A stretch of DNA of 64,000 bases from Nocardia sp. NBC_01327 (GCF_035958815.1 NZ_CP108383.1:4836001-4900000), one strand, 5' to 3'. Shown: positions 24,761 through 32,950, counted from the stretch's first letter. Numbers and translations: made by a program. Notes: generated by a model from the letters alone, not told the origin.

Positions 24761-25318
24761 CTATGCGGCGTCGGTGAGGAGGATCAGGATGGCTGAGGAC
24801 AGGGCAGCGGGCGTGGCTCCGGCCTTGTCCAGGACCTGGGACACCAGCTCGTCATCGAGACGAAGCAGCGCGAGGACCAAATGCGTTGGGTCAACGCGCC
24901 GGTGGTGCAGTTCGATCGAGACGCGTAGGGAGAGTTCGAGTGCGAGTTTCGCGGCGTCGGTGAACGGCGGTCGCCGACCCGGAGCCGAGGACGCGCGTCG
25001 GTCGGGAGCCGAATCCAAGGCCCCAACCCCGAAGGTCTCCTCGGCGGCCGCGCGGACCTGTTCGTAGTCGATGCCCACCGCGCGGAGCGCTTCTGGATCG
25101 ATGCCGCCCGCCGTCTGTGGGGAGGGTCGGGGCAGCAGGGTACGAATAATTGCGGAGGTGACGCCGGCGTCGCGCAGTACGGCAGCGGTCTCGGTTCTGA
25201 CCTCGGCGCACCCGTAGAGGAGATGGCCTACGCCGATCTCGCTGCTACCCAGTTCCTGTGCGAGGTCCTGTGCCTCGACGAGGATCGCTCGGGAAGGCTC
25301 AGTGAAGAGTTCGAACAT
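24761..25318 (-). CDS. Clp N-terminal (ClpN repeat) domain protein
   Basis: 185 residues from ATG 25318. Two Clp-N repeats are seen: residues 1-50 (FELFTEPSRAILVEAQDLAQ; IGVGHLLYGC) and ~120-185 (PFTDAAKLALELSLRVSIEL; HHRRVDPTHLVLALLRLDDE). There is no AAA+ domain, so it is a stand-alone substrate-adaptor-like module. Its start lies 4 bp after the stop of the HTH gene at 25323, showing translational coupling. HTH plus stand-alone Clp-N pairs recur in actinobacteria; the role is unknown, perhaps tuning Clp protease or the partner HTH protein. Confidence 0.85.
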   Translation of the reverse strand: MFELFTEPSRAILVEAQDLAQELGSSEIGVGHLLYGCAEVRTETAAVLRDAGVTSAIIRTLLPRPSPQTAGGIDPEALRAVGIDYEQVRAAAEETFGVGALDSAPDRRASSAPGRRPPFTDAAKLALELSLRVSIELHHRRVDPTHLVLALLRLDDELVSQVLDKAGATPAALSSAILILLTDAA

Positions 25319-25322
25319 GTCC

Positions 25323-25553
25323 TCAGACTCTTTTCGCTGTGGTGTCTCGCCCACCATGCTTCTGGTGAACGGATTGTTTGGTCACACCCAGCTCCGCCGC
25401 GATACGGGACCATGACCAGCCCAGTTCACGGGCTCGATCCACCTGTAGCGATTCCAGCTGTTCGGCGAGGCGGCGCAAAGACGCCACCGCGCGCAGCCCG
25501 ACCGCCGGATCGGAGCTCCCGGCACCCGTTTCGAGTTCCATCGACGAAGCCAT
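25323..25553 (-). CDS. small helix-turn-helix protein
   Basis: 76 residues from ATG 25553. The C-terminal half has a sigma-70 region 4-like HTH: QVDRARELGWSWSRIAAELG then VTKQSVHQKHGG. It is coupled to the Clp-N gene. Directly upstream of its start (5 bp away) lies a 40-bp near-perfect palindrome (25558-25597), so the protein probably binds that site and controls its own operon and perhaps the EF-Tu-like gene on the other side. Confidence 0.82.
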   Translation of the reverse strand: MASSMELETGAGSSDPAVGLRAVASLRRLAEQLESLQVDRARELGWSWSRIAAELGVTKQSVHQKHGGRDTTAKRV

Positions 25554-25557
25554 GCCG

Positions 25558-25597
25558 TCAGTTTATCCTGACGATCTGTATCGTCAAGATAAACTGA
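25558..25597. promoter_or_regulatory. 40-bp palindrome, probable operator
   Basis: TCAGTTTATCCTGACGAT (25558-25575) and ATCGTCAAGATAAACTGA (25580-25597) are inverted repeats with one mismatch in 18 and a 4-nt centre. On the minus strand it contains TTGACGAT-like promoter sequence just before the HTH gene. It is far more AT-rich than the surroundings. Confidence 0.75.
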
Positions 25598-25772
25598 CGA
25601 TCAATCTTGTTGAAGCGCGGGGCCGTTGCCTTGGTGCGCCCATGCAACACCGCCGTCACCGATCGTTTTGGCTGCGCAGACTAGAGCGATCGCAACATCC
25701 TCTCCTGTCACATTGAGCGCGGTTACGGAGCGTCTCGGGCACACAGTGCCTGACCAGGTCGATCATCGTGTC

Positions 25773-26081
25773 ATGGACGGCAAACCTCTGAAGGACATGC
25801 AGTTCCGGTTCTTGGTCGACAGCGTCTTCACGATCACGGGCCGCGGAACTGCGGTGATCGGAGTTATCGAGGCTGGCACGGTCTCGATAGGCGATCTGCT
25901 CAGGGTGATAAAGGCCGACGGAAAGCCCGGCCCGGCAGCCACTTGCAGAGCTATTGAGGGCGTGTATCGCGCCGGTCGGAATCCGGGGGACCCCGCGCCG
26001 GTCGGCCTCATCGTTCCGGAGCTCCAGAAGAACGATCTCGCGCCGGGTGATCTCTTGATCACCGAGGTCGAGGACCGGTAG
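25773..26081 (+). CDS. stand-alone EF-Tu domain-2-like protein
   Basis: 102 residues from ATG 25773; GTG 25746 is an in-frame alternative and neither has a good ribosome site. The sequence FRFLVDSVFTITGRGTAVIG then VIEAGTVSIGDLL matches the beta-barrel domain 2 of EF-Tu/SelB GTPases, ending with the NDLAPGDLLI strand. No GTPase domain is present. Such single-domain proteins occur in actinobacteria but have no assigned role. It is divergent from the HTH/Clp-N pair across the palindrome. Confidence 0.7.
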   Translation: MDGKPLKDMQFRFLVDSVFTITGRGTAVIGVIEAGTVSIGDLLRVIKADGKPGPAATCRAIEGVYRAGRNPGDPAPVGLIVPELQKNDLAPGDLLITEVEDR

Positions 26082-26090
26082 TCGCGCCAG

Positions 26091-26170
26091 TTCGAACATC
26101 CTCAACTGCCGCTTACGGCGCTGACCGAACCGGCCAGCGCGGTACAGCCGAAGATCAACCGGCCGATCCG
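26091..26170 (+). repeat. dispersed intergenic repeat, copy C
   Basis: It contains GCGCTGACCG-AAC-CGGCCAGCGC, the same hairpin as copy B with one change, followed by CGAAGATCAACCGGCCGATC. It lies 10 bp after the EF-Tu-like gene. Confidence 0.7.
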
Positions 26171-26359
26171 ATCCGATGCCAGGGGAACGTCCGGAACTGC
26201 CGATTTCCGTGCATTCTGCGAGCCGCTGAGAGGCAGTTCTCTCCCACTCCGAGGGTTGCGCGGCGGTGGTCCGGCTGCCACATCGGCGGCCGGCGTCGTG
26301 TACCAGCGGGCGTAGCCACACGATCGGGAGCGCGTCCAGCTCGGCCGCAGAGGGTCCAT

Positions 26360-26971
26360 TCAGCTGTGCATCTTCTCTCGTCGCCGGTCATCGGTGGTGG
26401 TGGCGGGGATGGCGTTGTCGATGAGGACGGCGGCGATGGCGGCGGCGGTGGGGAAGGCGTCGGCGTTGAGGACCCGGGTGCGGGCCGCGGCTCCGTCGAT
26501 GAGCAGCGCGAGTTGCTCGCCGAGCTGTTCAGGGTCGGCGGCGCCGGCGTCGCGGGCGGTGTCGGCGAGCCGCGTGGCGACGGCTTTCTTGTAGTCGCGT
26601 GCGTACTGGGCTGCGGGGTGCTGGGGGTCGTGGAGTTCGACGGCGGCGGCGATGTAGGGGCACAGGGGGGTGGTGGGGGGGATGTCGAAGGCGGCGAGGA
26701 GCCGTTCGCGGGGCGTGAGGTCGGTGCGGTCGAACACGCCGGACAGAACAGCGGGGTCGAACCGGCGCAGGTACTCGGCGACGAGTTCGTCCTTGCCGGT
26801 GAAGTGCTGGTAGGCCGTGCGTTTGGACACCTGGGCCGCCGCGCAGAGCTGGTCCATGCCGGTGCGGTTGATGCCCTGCTCACGGAACAGTTGCTGGGAC
26901 GCGCTGAGGATGCGCTCGCGGGCGCCCCGGCCGCGGCGGTGACCTGTGGGGCCCTTCTCCAACTCTGTCAT
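26360..26971 (-). CDS. TetR family transcriptional regulator
   Basis: 203 residues from ATG 26971. The HTH is RERILSASQQLFREQGINRT, then GMDQLCAAAQVSKRTAYQHF. The C-terminal part is of the TetR_C-11/YjdC-like type. It is divergent from an SDR gene at 27116, and the 144-bp gap holds two copies of a GGTGTACATA box (27001-27068), its likely operators. A much longer frame continuing upstream overlaps the SDR gene and is only its shadow. Confidence 0.88.
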   Translation of the reverse strand: MTELEKGPTGHRRGRGARERILSASQQLFREQGINRTGMDQLCAAAQVSKRTAYQHFTGKDELVAEYLRRFDPAVLSGVFDRTDLTPRERLLAAFDIPPTTPLCPYIAAAVELHDPQHPAAQYARDYKKAVATRLADTARDAGAADPEQLGEQLALLIDGAAARTRVLNADAFPTAAAIAAVLIDNAIPATTTDDRRREKMHS

Positions 26972-27000
26972 GGGCCCACGGTACCCCAGCCCGGTAACGA

Positions 27001-27068
27001 CCGGTGTACATAGCTTGCGCCCGGGCGGTCCGCCCGATACGTTAAGCACACAGATCGGTGTACATAAC
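27001..27068. promoter_or_regulatory. two TGTACA-centred boxes, probable TetR operators
   Basis: CCGGTGTACATAGC (27001-27014) and TCGGTGTACATAAC (27055-27068) are direct repeats 54 bp apart, each with a TGTACA palindrome at its centre. They occupy the divergent promoter of the TetR and SDR genes. Confidence 0.6.
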
Positions 27069-27115
27069 ATCGTCACCCCAGGTGCACACGGCACCACCGA
27101 CCCAAGGGAGCGACT

Positions 27116-27850
27116 ATGGGAAAGCTTGACGGCAAGGTAGCGGTCATCACCGGCGGCACCACGGGCATGGCGCTGGCCGGCGCGAAGTTGTTCGTCGACG
27201 AGGGAGCGCACGTCTTCATCACCGGCCGCCGCCAGGACGCCCTGGACGAGGCCGTGAAGCAGATCGGCCGCAACGTCACCGGCGTGCAGGGCGACGCCTC
27301 CGATCTGGACGACCTGGACCGCTTGTACGACACCGTCAAGCGGGAGAAGGGAAGCCTCGACGTGCTGTGGGCCAGCGCCGGCGTGGGCGAGCCCGCCCCG
27401 CTGGGCGAGATCACCGAGGCCCACTTCCACGCCGCGTTCTACCTCAACGCCCGCGGCACCCTGTTCACCGTTCAGAAGGCGCTCCCGCTCTTCAACGACG
27501 GCGGCTCCATCCTCATGACCGGCTCCAACGCCTCCCTCGGCGCCTTCCCCGGCTGGAGCGTCTACGCCGGCAGCAAGGCCGTCCAGCAGGCCTGGGCCCG
27601 CGTCTGGCTCAACGAGCTCAAGGACCGCCGCATCCGCGTCAACGTCCTGACCCCCGGCCAGGTCGCCACCGCCAAGCAGGAAGAGCTCTTCGACGAGGCC
27701 ACCAAACGCCAATACGAGTCCCTCATCCCGCGCGGCCAGATGGGCCGCCCCGACGAAATCGCCACCGCCGCCCTCTTCCTCGCCTCCGACGACTCCAGCT
27801 ACGTCAACGGCATGGAACTCGTCGCCGACGGCGGCACCACCGCCATCTGA
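27116..27850 (+). CDS. SDR family oxidoreductase
   Basis: 244 residues from ATG 27116 with AAGGGAG upstream. Dinucleotide motif TGGTTGMA (TGxxxGxG variant, last Gly replaced by Ala), ASAG in place of NNAG, catalytic YAGSK, and the C-terminal VNGMELVADGG. It is the classical FabG-like length. An NAD(P)-binding protein follows 29 bp later in the same direction, so the two form an operon under the divergent TetR regulator. Codon use here is strongly C-ending in the second half of the gene, more so than in its neighbours, which could indicate acquisition. Confidence 0.9.
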   Translation: MGKLDGKVAVITGGTTGMALAGAKLFVDEGAHVFITGRRQDALDEAVKQIGRNVTGVQGDASDLDDLDRLYDTVKREKGSLDVLWASAGVGEPAPLGEITEAHFHAAFYLNARGTLFTVQKALPLFNDGGSILMTGSNASLGAFPGWSVYAGSKAVQQAWARVWLNELKDRRIRVNVLTPGQVATAKQEELFDEATKRQYESLIPRGQMGRPDEIATAALFLASDDSSYVNGMELVADGGTTAI

Positions 27851-27879
27851 ACCGAACAGCAACCAGGACAGGACATCTC

Positions 27880-28503
27880 ATGAGCGACATCAGCATCATC
27901 GGCACCGGGAACATGGCCCGCACCATCGGCGCGCGGGCGGTAGCGGGCGGCAACACCGTCGAGATCATGGGCCGTGATCAGGCCAAGGCCGCTGACCTGG
28001 CCAAGGCTCTAGGCGGCGGGGCCACGGCGGGAGAATGGGGCACCGCCCCAGCCGGGGAGATCGTCATCGTGGCCCTGTTGTACGACGGTGTCGTGCCGGT
28101 CGTCGCGCAATACGGAGACGCTCTCGCGGGCAAGGTGATCGTCGACATCAGCAATCCCTTCAATTCCACGTTCGACGGGCTGGCCCACCGCCAGGAGACC
28201 TCGATCGCGCAGGAAGTCGCCAAGGTGGCCCCCGCCGGCGCCACCGTGGTGAAGGCGTTCAACACCGTCTTCCGTCAAGTCCTGGAGAAGGGTAGGCCCG
28301 ACGTCTTCATCGCTGGCGATAATGCGCAGGCCAAGGCAAGCGTGGAGGCGTTCATCACGAGCCTCGGGCTGCGCCCACTGGACGTCGGCGGCCTGAAAAT
28401 GGCGCACTGGCTCGAAGGAGCGGGTGTGGTCACGGTAGGCCTGGCCAACCACGGGGTGGGGAACTTGGACTTCGCCCTCAGCATCACCGAACTTCCCGTC
28501 TGA
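27880..28503 (+). CDS. NAD(P)-binding oxidoreductase, F420H2:NADP reductase-like (NpdG type)
   Basis: 207 residues from ATG 27880. The N-terminal Rossmann motif is ISIIGTGNMA; further motifs are VIVDISNPFN and VVKAFNTVF, characteristic of the F420-dependent NADP reductase / coenzyme F420:NADP oxidoreductase superfamily (PF03807). The C-terminal KMAHWLEGAGVVTVGLAN closes the fold. It sits in an operon with the SDR gene. The cofactor partner (F420 or only NADP) cannot be decided from this sequence. Confidence 0.82.
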   Translation: MSDISIIGTGNMARTIGARAVAGGNTVEIMGRDQAKAADLAKALGGGATAGEWGTAPAGEIVIVALLYDGVVPVVAQYGDALAGKVIVDISNPFNSTFDGLAHRQETSIAQEVAKVAPAGATVVKAFNTVFRQVLEKGRPDVFIAGDNAQAKASVEAFITSLGLRPLDVGGLKMAHWLEGAGVVTVGLANHGVGNLDFALSITELPV

Positions 28504-28671
28504 GAAACGGGTTGACAGACCACAGAACTACTTGACCAAGGACCTTCTCCGCCACGGCCCGCTCGATCCCCTTCAGTTTCCTGGACAGAGCGGTCCGCGT
28601 GCTCACCCCGCCCGGCACCACCGGGTACACCGCACCTGGCTCGCTGGTCAAGCCTCCACGCTCGGCTTGGC

Positions 28672-29277
28672 TCATCTGCCGATCATGAGATCGAGGACGG
28701 TATTGACTGCGGTTTCGAACGGACGGATGTCCCGTTGTACCTGGGCGAGTAGAAGCCCTCCTTGGAGCGTCGCGAGCAGCGTCGTAGCGAGGTCGTCCGG
28801 GTCGCTGTCGGGCGGGAGTTTCCCGTCGGCGTGAAGGGTTGCGAGTCCCTCGCTGATAGCGGCTGCCCACCGATCGAACCCTGCCGCGATGAGCGCTCGG
28901 GCCTCGGGGTCGCTCTCGGCGAGTTGACCACCGAGGGAACCGAGTTGGCAGCCGCCTATTGCTTGGGTGCGCCTGGCCGCAGCAATCACCATGTCCCGCC
29001 AGGCTTCGACGCCGTTCGCGCTGCCGAGCACGTGCGTGTTGCGTTCGACGATGGTGTCGGCTTGGTAGTCGATCACCGCCTGAACAAGCGCGTTCTTGTC
29101 GGGGAAGTAGTGGTACAGCTGCGAGCCGCTGACCTCTGCTGCCACCTTGACATCTTCCAAGGTGGCGCCCGCCACTCCGCGCTCATGGATCACAGCGGCG
29201 GCCGCCTCGACTATGCGCGCCCGGGTACGCGCCCCCTTGGCGGTGAGCCTGGGCCGGTCGGTCGTCTCGTCGAGCAT
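28672..29277 (-). CDS. TetR family transcriptional regulator
   Basis: 201 residues from ATG 29277. HTH: ARIVEAAAAVIHERGVAGAT, then LEDVKVAAEVSGSQLYHYFP. The C-terminal part resembles TetR_C-6-type regulators of the AcrR/NemR group (GGCQLGSLGGQLAESDPEAR). It is divergent from the SDR gene at 29369, with a palindromic operator between them (29298-29313), so it likely represses that gene. Confidence 0.88.
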   Translation of the reverse strand: MLDETTDRPRLTAKGARTRARIVEAAAAVIHERGVAGATLEDVKVAAEVSGSQLYHYFPDKNALVQAVIDYQADTIVERNTHVLGSANGVEAWRDMVIAAARRTQAIGGCQLGSLGGQLAESDPEARALIAAGFDRWAAAISEGLATLHADGKLPPDSDPDDLATTLLATLQGGLLLAQVQRDIRPFETAVNTVLDLMIGR

Positions 29278-29297
29278 GAGCCGAGATTAGCAGATTT

Positions 29298-29346
29298 TGG
29301 GTTTGACAACCCATTCTGTTGTGGTCATAGTGAGTTGTGTAACCCA
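29298..29346. promoter_or_regulatory. palindromic operator between TetR and SDR genes
   Basis: TGGGTT-TGAC-AACCCA (29298-29313) is a perfect 6-bp inverted repeat, with an additional AACCCA half-site at 29341-29346. It resembles the operators of NemR-like TetR regulators. Confidence 0.6.
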
Positions 29347-29368
29347 TTTTAGGAAGGGACACGCACGA

Positions 29369-30289
29369 ATGACTGATCTGACAAGCAAGACCGCTCTGAT
29401 CACGGGCGCCAATGCCGGGATCGGCAAGGACGTGGCCCGGCAACTGGCATTACGTCCCGAGATGGCGCGCATCTACCTGGCGTGCCGGAACGAAGACCGG
29501 GCGACAATGGCAAAGGCCGAACTCGAAGCCGCTACCGGCCGCCGCATCTTCGACATCGTTGTCATGGATGTCGCCGATCAGGGTTCGGTCCGAGCCGGCC
29601 TCGCGGCCATCGACGGATCCGTCGACGCGCTGGTCATGAACGCCGGTGTCATCGGCCCGTCGGCGATGGGATTGACCGCTGACGGGGTCACCACCGGGTT
29701 CGCGACGAACGTCCTCGGCCACGTCGTCCTCCTCGAAGGGCTCCTGGCCCAGGGGCGGCTCGGCGAGGTTGCGGTCCTCGCCGGAAGTGAAGCTGTCCGC
29801 GGAGTTCCGAAGTTGCGGATGAAGGGGCCATCCTTCGTCTCGACCTCAGCCGACGAACTCGCCACCGTCATCGACGGCAGCTACTTCGCCGGCAGAAAAG
29901 CCGACTTCAATCTGGCGTTCGGCCAGGCCAAGTACATCGGGGCCCTCTGGATGGCCTACCTGGCCCGCCAACACCCCGACCGCCGATTCATCACCGTGAG
30001 CCCCGGGAACACCACCGGCACCCAAGCCCCCAGCGACCTTCCCCTACCGATGCGGGTAGCCGCCAAATACGTCATGCCCGCCCTGGGTCTCGCCCACAAA
30101 CTCGACGTGGGAGCGAAGCGACTCGTCGACGGCGTCACCGACCCGACCCTGTCCAGCGGCGTGTTCTACGCCAGCGCGGCCAACACGCTGACGGGTCCGT
30201 TGTTCAACCAAGCGGACTTCTTGCCCGATTTGGCCAACCCCACGTTTCAGGACCACGCCAACGAGGCCATCCATCGGTACATGTCATGA
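29369..30289 (+). CDS. SDR family oxidoreductase
   Basis: 306 residues from ATG 29369. Dinucleotide motif TGANAGIG (residues 13-20) and MNAG for the core. The region where YxxxK is expected carries FGQAKYIGALW, so the catalytic Tyr appears replaced, as in some retinol-dehydrogenase-like/atypical SDRs. It is divergent from a TetR repressor. Its C-terminal ~60 residues are duplicated as a pseudogene at 22735-22926. An ATGA overlap at its end opens a 44-codon frame (30286-30420). Confidence 0.87.
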   Translation: MTDLTSKTALITGANAGIGKDVARQLALRPEMARIYLACRNEDRATMAKAELEAATGRRIFDIVVMDVADQGSVRAGLAAIDGSVDALVMNAGVIGPSAMGLTADGVTTGFATNVLGHVVLLEGLLAQGRLGEVAVLAGSEAVRGVPKLRMKGPSFVSTSADELATVIDGSYFAGRKADFNLAFGQAKYIGALWMAYLARQHPDRRFITVSPGNTTGTQAPSDLPLPMRVAAKYVMPALGLAHKLDVGAKRLVDGVTDPTLSSGVFYASAANTLTGPLFNQADFLPDLANPTFQDHANEAIHRYMS

Positions 30290-30420
30290 CGACCCCTCGG
30301 CCGGGTGAGGAGTTCTTCGTCGACCTCGGCGCGACTGTGACGGCTGGCCGCTGCACCCTCATCCCACACCCTGGTCGAAGAGGCCAAACGTCACCGACCA
30401 CTCAGTGCCACCTAGTTTGA
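30286..30420 (+). CDS. short coupled ORF, probably a truncated gene
   Basis: 44 codons starting at an ATGA overlap with the SDR stop. The first ~25 residues look protein-like (TTPRPGEEFFVDLGATVTAG), then the sequence becomes low quality where the transposase relic begins. It is probably the surviving 5' end of a gene cut by that element. Weak support. Confidence 0.25.
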   Translation: MTTPRPGEEFFVDLGATVTAGRCTLIPHPGRRGQTSPTTQCHLV

Positions 30421-30429
30421 AGATCGGAG

Positions 30430-31135
30430 ACACGCTCCACGAACGCACGATAATGCCGCGACCCGCGTGTTCGGACTGACCGCCCGCCCTCGCAGAAGGC
30501 GCCACTATGCCCAGATAGATCGGGCGGTTGGCGACCTGACCGTCTCTGATCTTGACGTGGATGGCGTCGATGAACAGGACCGGATAGACGGCGTCGAGGG
30601 GCCGGTTGCACCAGTCGACCATCTCCGTGACCACATTGTCGGTGATCGTCGAGATCGTGTCCTTCGATACCGAAGTCCCGTAGACCTCGGCGAGATGCGC
30701 CGAGATCTCCCCGGTGGTCAAGCCTTTCGCGGTCAGCGACAGCACGATCTCGTCGACTCCCGACAGCCGCCGCTGACGCTTGCGCACGATCTTGGGTTCG
30801 AACGAGGAACTTGTATCGCGCGGGACATCGATCTCGACCGGCCGATCTCGGTGACCACGGTCTTGGCGCGAGTTCCGTTGCGGGAGTTGCCCGTTCCACG
30901 CCCGGCCGGGTCGTGCTTCTCATAGCCAACGTGCTCGGTCATCTCCGCTTCCAGAGCGGTTTCCAGCACGGTCTTGGTCAACTGGTTGAGCAGCCCGCCC
31001 GGCCCGACCAGATCGATGCCCTCTGCTTTGGCCTGGGCCAGCAGTTGCTCGGCCAGTTTCTTGGTGTCTACCGTGTCGTTTTCGGAGGATCTTGCTCGGC
31101 TCGGTGATCGGTTTGCCCGGCTTAGTAGCCGCCAT
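30430..31135 (-). pseudogene. IS256-family (Mutator-type) transposase remnant
   Basis: Read on minus across three frames it gives KPGKPITEPSKILRK, LTKTVLETALEAEMTEHVGY, then EKHDPAGRGTGNSRNGTRAK and RKRQRRLSGVDEIVLSLTAK, then YPVLFIDAIHVKIRDGQVAN. This is the N-terminal half of an IS256-type transposase with at least two frameshifts. The first catalytic Asp block (FIDAIHVKI) is present, but the chain leaves the family after RPIYLGI, so the second Asp and Glu are missing. The left end near 30440 carries a stretch similar to the dispersed repeat. Confidence 0.85.
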
Positions 31136-31215
31136 CGGCAATGCTCAGGAGGGCTCGCGGTCTGGTCGATTTCCGAGATTGCGAGATATTGTGGCCGCAG
31201 AGTGCGACGGGTCGA

Positions 31216-31686
31216 TCATCGTAATGGGGTTCGCGCTACCAGTTCCCGCCCCAGCTTCCGGTGGAGGGCGGTGCAGCTCGCACCGAGTGGAGCGCTCTGG
31301 ACAACGTTGATCGGTCCCAATGTCAGCGATGGGCTGCCGAAGGCCATTGTCACATTGGTGTACGGGTATACCGTGAGGGTCGTCTGCCCTGCATATTCGG
31401 GCATCCAATCGATTGTCCAGTCCTGGCCGCTGGTCCAGGGCATTGAGCCCTTGGTGCTTTCGGTGCTGGAGACAAGGATGATTTGGTTGTAGGCCGGGTC
31501 CGTCTCCAACGGCACAGCGTCAGCAGCTGGCACGGTGATCGTGTACTCGGTGCGGACACAATAGGCTTGCGACGGTGTCACGGTCATGTCTGCTGATGCG
31601 GCCGTGGCTGAAGCGATGGTGGTCACCTCCATCACCGCAACAGCGGCGATACCGACTGTCGAATGCGCAAGGACCCGCATTTTCAT
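31216..31686 (-). CDS. secreted hypothetical protein
   Basis: 156 residues from ATG 31686 (a second ATG two codons on), with GGGAG upstream. A Sec signal peptide is present (MRVLAHSTVGIAAVAVMEVT, ending ATAASA). The mature part is rich in Thr/Ser/Pro beta-strand patterns (TVTPSQAYCVRTEYTITVPA; TLTVYPYTNVTMAFGSPSL) and has two Cys, consistent with an immunoglobulin-like fold. Homologous families in Nocardia/Mycobacterium are uncharacterised. No neighbours suggest a role. Confidence 0.68.
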   Translation of the reverse strand: MKMRVLAHSTVGIAAVAVMEVTTIASATAASADMTVTPSQAYCVRTEYTITVPAADAVPLETDPAYNQIILVSSTESTKGSMPWTSGQDWTIDWMPEYAGQTTLTVYPYTNVTMAFGSPSLTLGPINVVQSAPLGASCTALHRKLGRELVARTPLR

Positions 31687-32191
31687 ACTTCGCTTCTCCC
31701 CGGTGTTGAAGACCCCCGTGCCGGGGGACCTTCGTAGCCTATGGGAGGTGCCCCTTACCTGGCCACGGTCAGTGAATCGCGTAGTGCAGTAACGGAATGC
31801 GCCGTCGCGGCCACATCGAGGACTGCTTGTCGGTCGGAAGTCGCTCGTCGCGTCGATCTTCCACATGTCTACCCTGGACGATTCGAAACGCGCAGGTCGC
31901 GGCAATACACGACCATGCCTGGCAGGCTTAGCTTGCTGGGCATCACAGTCAGTGGCAGCTGAGTGCGTTTTCGAACTCCGGTCGAAGTATCACCGCAGAA
32001 ATCGCAGCAGGCGGCTCACCCCGCGTGTGCCGAGTCGCCATGGAACTGGGTAGTACTGCAACAGTATTCGATGAAGCGAGTACGGCGCTGAAGAGCCTCG
32101 GTGGCGCTCATCGACCTCGCGGTGGTGAACGGTGAAGTTGGGTTAGTAGCATTCAGCAGACTTCTTCACATACTCGAAGGGAACGCTGTCC
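31687..32191. other. intergenic region with a weak repeat copy
   Basis: About 500 bp. On the minus strand near 31850-31890 it reads CGTTTCGAATCGTCCAGGG and then GTGGAAGATCGACGCGAC, a weak relative of the dispersed repeat that matches the copy near 4450-4500 best. The remainder should include the lsr2 promoter. No gene is supported. Confidence 0.5.
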
Positions 32192-32527
32192 ATGGCACGC
32201 AAGGTCGTTGTGACTCTCGTTGATGACTTCGATGGAAAGTCCGAGGCGGAGGAGACAGTGTTGTTCGCGCTCGACGGCGCCGAATATGAGATCGATCTGT
32301 CGGGTGTGAACGCGGGCCGGCTGCGGAGTGAGCTCGAGGAGTGGACCGCGCACGCCCGGAAGGTGGGGCGGGCGCCGCGCGGTAAGGGCGGCCCGGCTCG
32401 CCCGGCTGTCGACCGCGAGCAGAGTGCCGCCATTAGGGAATGGGCCCGTAAGAACGGACATGAGGTGTCGAGCCGGGGGCGGATTCAGGCCGGAATCGTT
32501 TCGGCGTATCACGACGCCACAAAGTAG
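32192..32527 (+). CDS. lsr2: Lsr2 family nucleoid-associated protein
   Basis: 111 residues from ATG 32192. The N-terminal dimerisation domain (ARKVVVTLVDDFDGKSEAEE; FALDGAEYEIDLS) and C-terminal DNA-binding domain (REWARKNGHEVSSRGRIQAG) are intact, with the minor-groove RGR at residues 95-97. Lsr2 is the actinobacterial H-NS analogue that bridges AT-rich and acquired DNA. Nocardia genomes usually carry more than one copy. Its position 1.2 kb before a large PKS cluster and next to broken genes suggests it may be an accessory paralogue acting locally. Confidence 0.92.
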   Translation: MARKVVVTLVDDFDGKSEAEETVLFALDGAEYEIDLSGVNAGRLRSELEEWTAHARKVGRAPRGKGGPARPAVDREQSAAIREWARKNGHEVSSRGRIQAGIVSAYHDATK

Positions 32528-32559
32528 GAGGACGGCGCTTCGGTGCGTCGCGGTCATGC

Positions 32560-32950
32560 TGTGACGTATCGAAGCGGGCGCTCGACATCTTCGGCATCGT
32601 GTGTGGGCTGGCGGCGGTGGCGATCCGGGGAGCGGTTGACGTCGCTACTGCCCCGCAACTGGCGGCCGCGGTACAGGCCGGTCTGGACCGCATTCGTGGG
32701 TTGTACTGCATCCTCGATCTGGCCGATATGTACTTCTTGGACGGGGTGGGCTTGACCACGCTTGCTGCAACCAACCTCTAAGCCGAAATTCGCCGCGAAC
32801 CGCTGCGGATCGTTGTCGATGCCAACCGCCCGGTCATCGGTCCTCTCGAGATCTCCGGCCTCGAGCATGTTCTGGCGCTCTGTCACACCGTCGAAGAAGC
32901 CTTCGCCGGCGGACCTGTACGGGCCGAGGCCCCGGCTGGGCCTATGAATC
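32560..32950 (+). pseudogene. STAS-domain anti-sigma factor antagonist, nonsense mutation
   Basis: One frame reads GLAAVAIRGAVDVATAPQLA, then GLYCILDLADMYFLDGVGLT (the STAS phosphorylation-site strand, with the usual DSSGL-type Ser region changed to DGVGL), then meets TAA at 32779-32781 and continues in the same frame with RIVVDANRPVIGPLEISGLE. It is thus a STAS protein broken by an in-frame stop. No usable ATG start is seen either. A broken HATPase partner lies next to it on the other strand. Confidence 0.72.

Noticed and set aside
26360..27862. A 500-codon minus-strand open frame covering the TetR gene and the SDR gene
   Set aside because: Only the 26360-26971 part is TetR-like; the rest is the Gly/Val-rich antisense shadow of the SDR gene at 27116-27850.
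28504..28671. Possible small gene between the NpdG-like gene and the TetR gene
   Set aside because: The open frames here have no ribosome site and only random composition.
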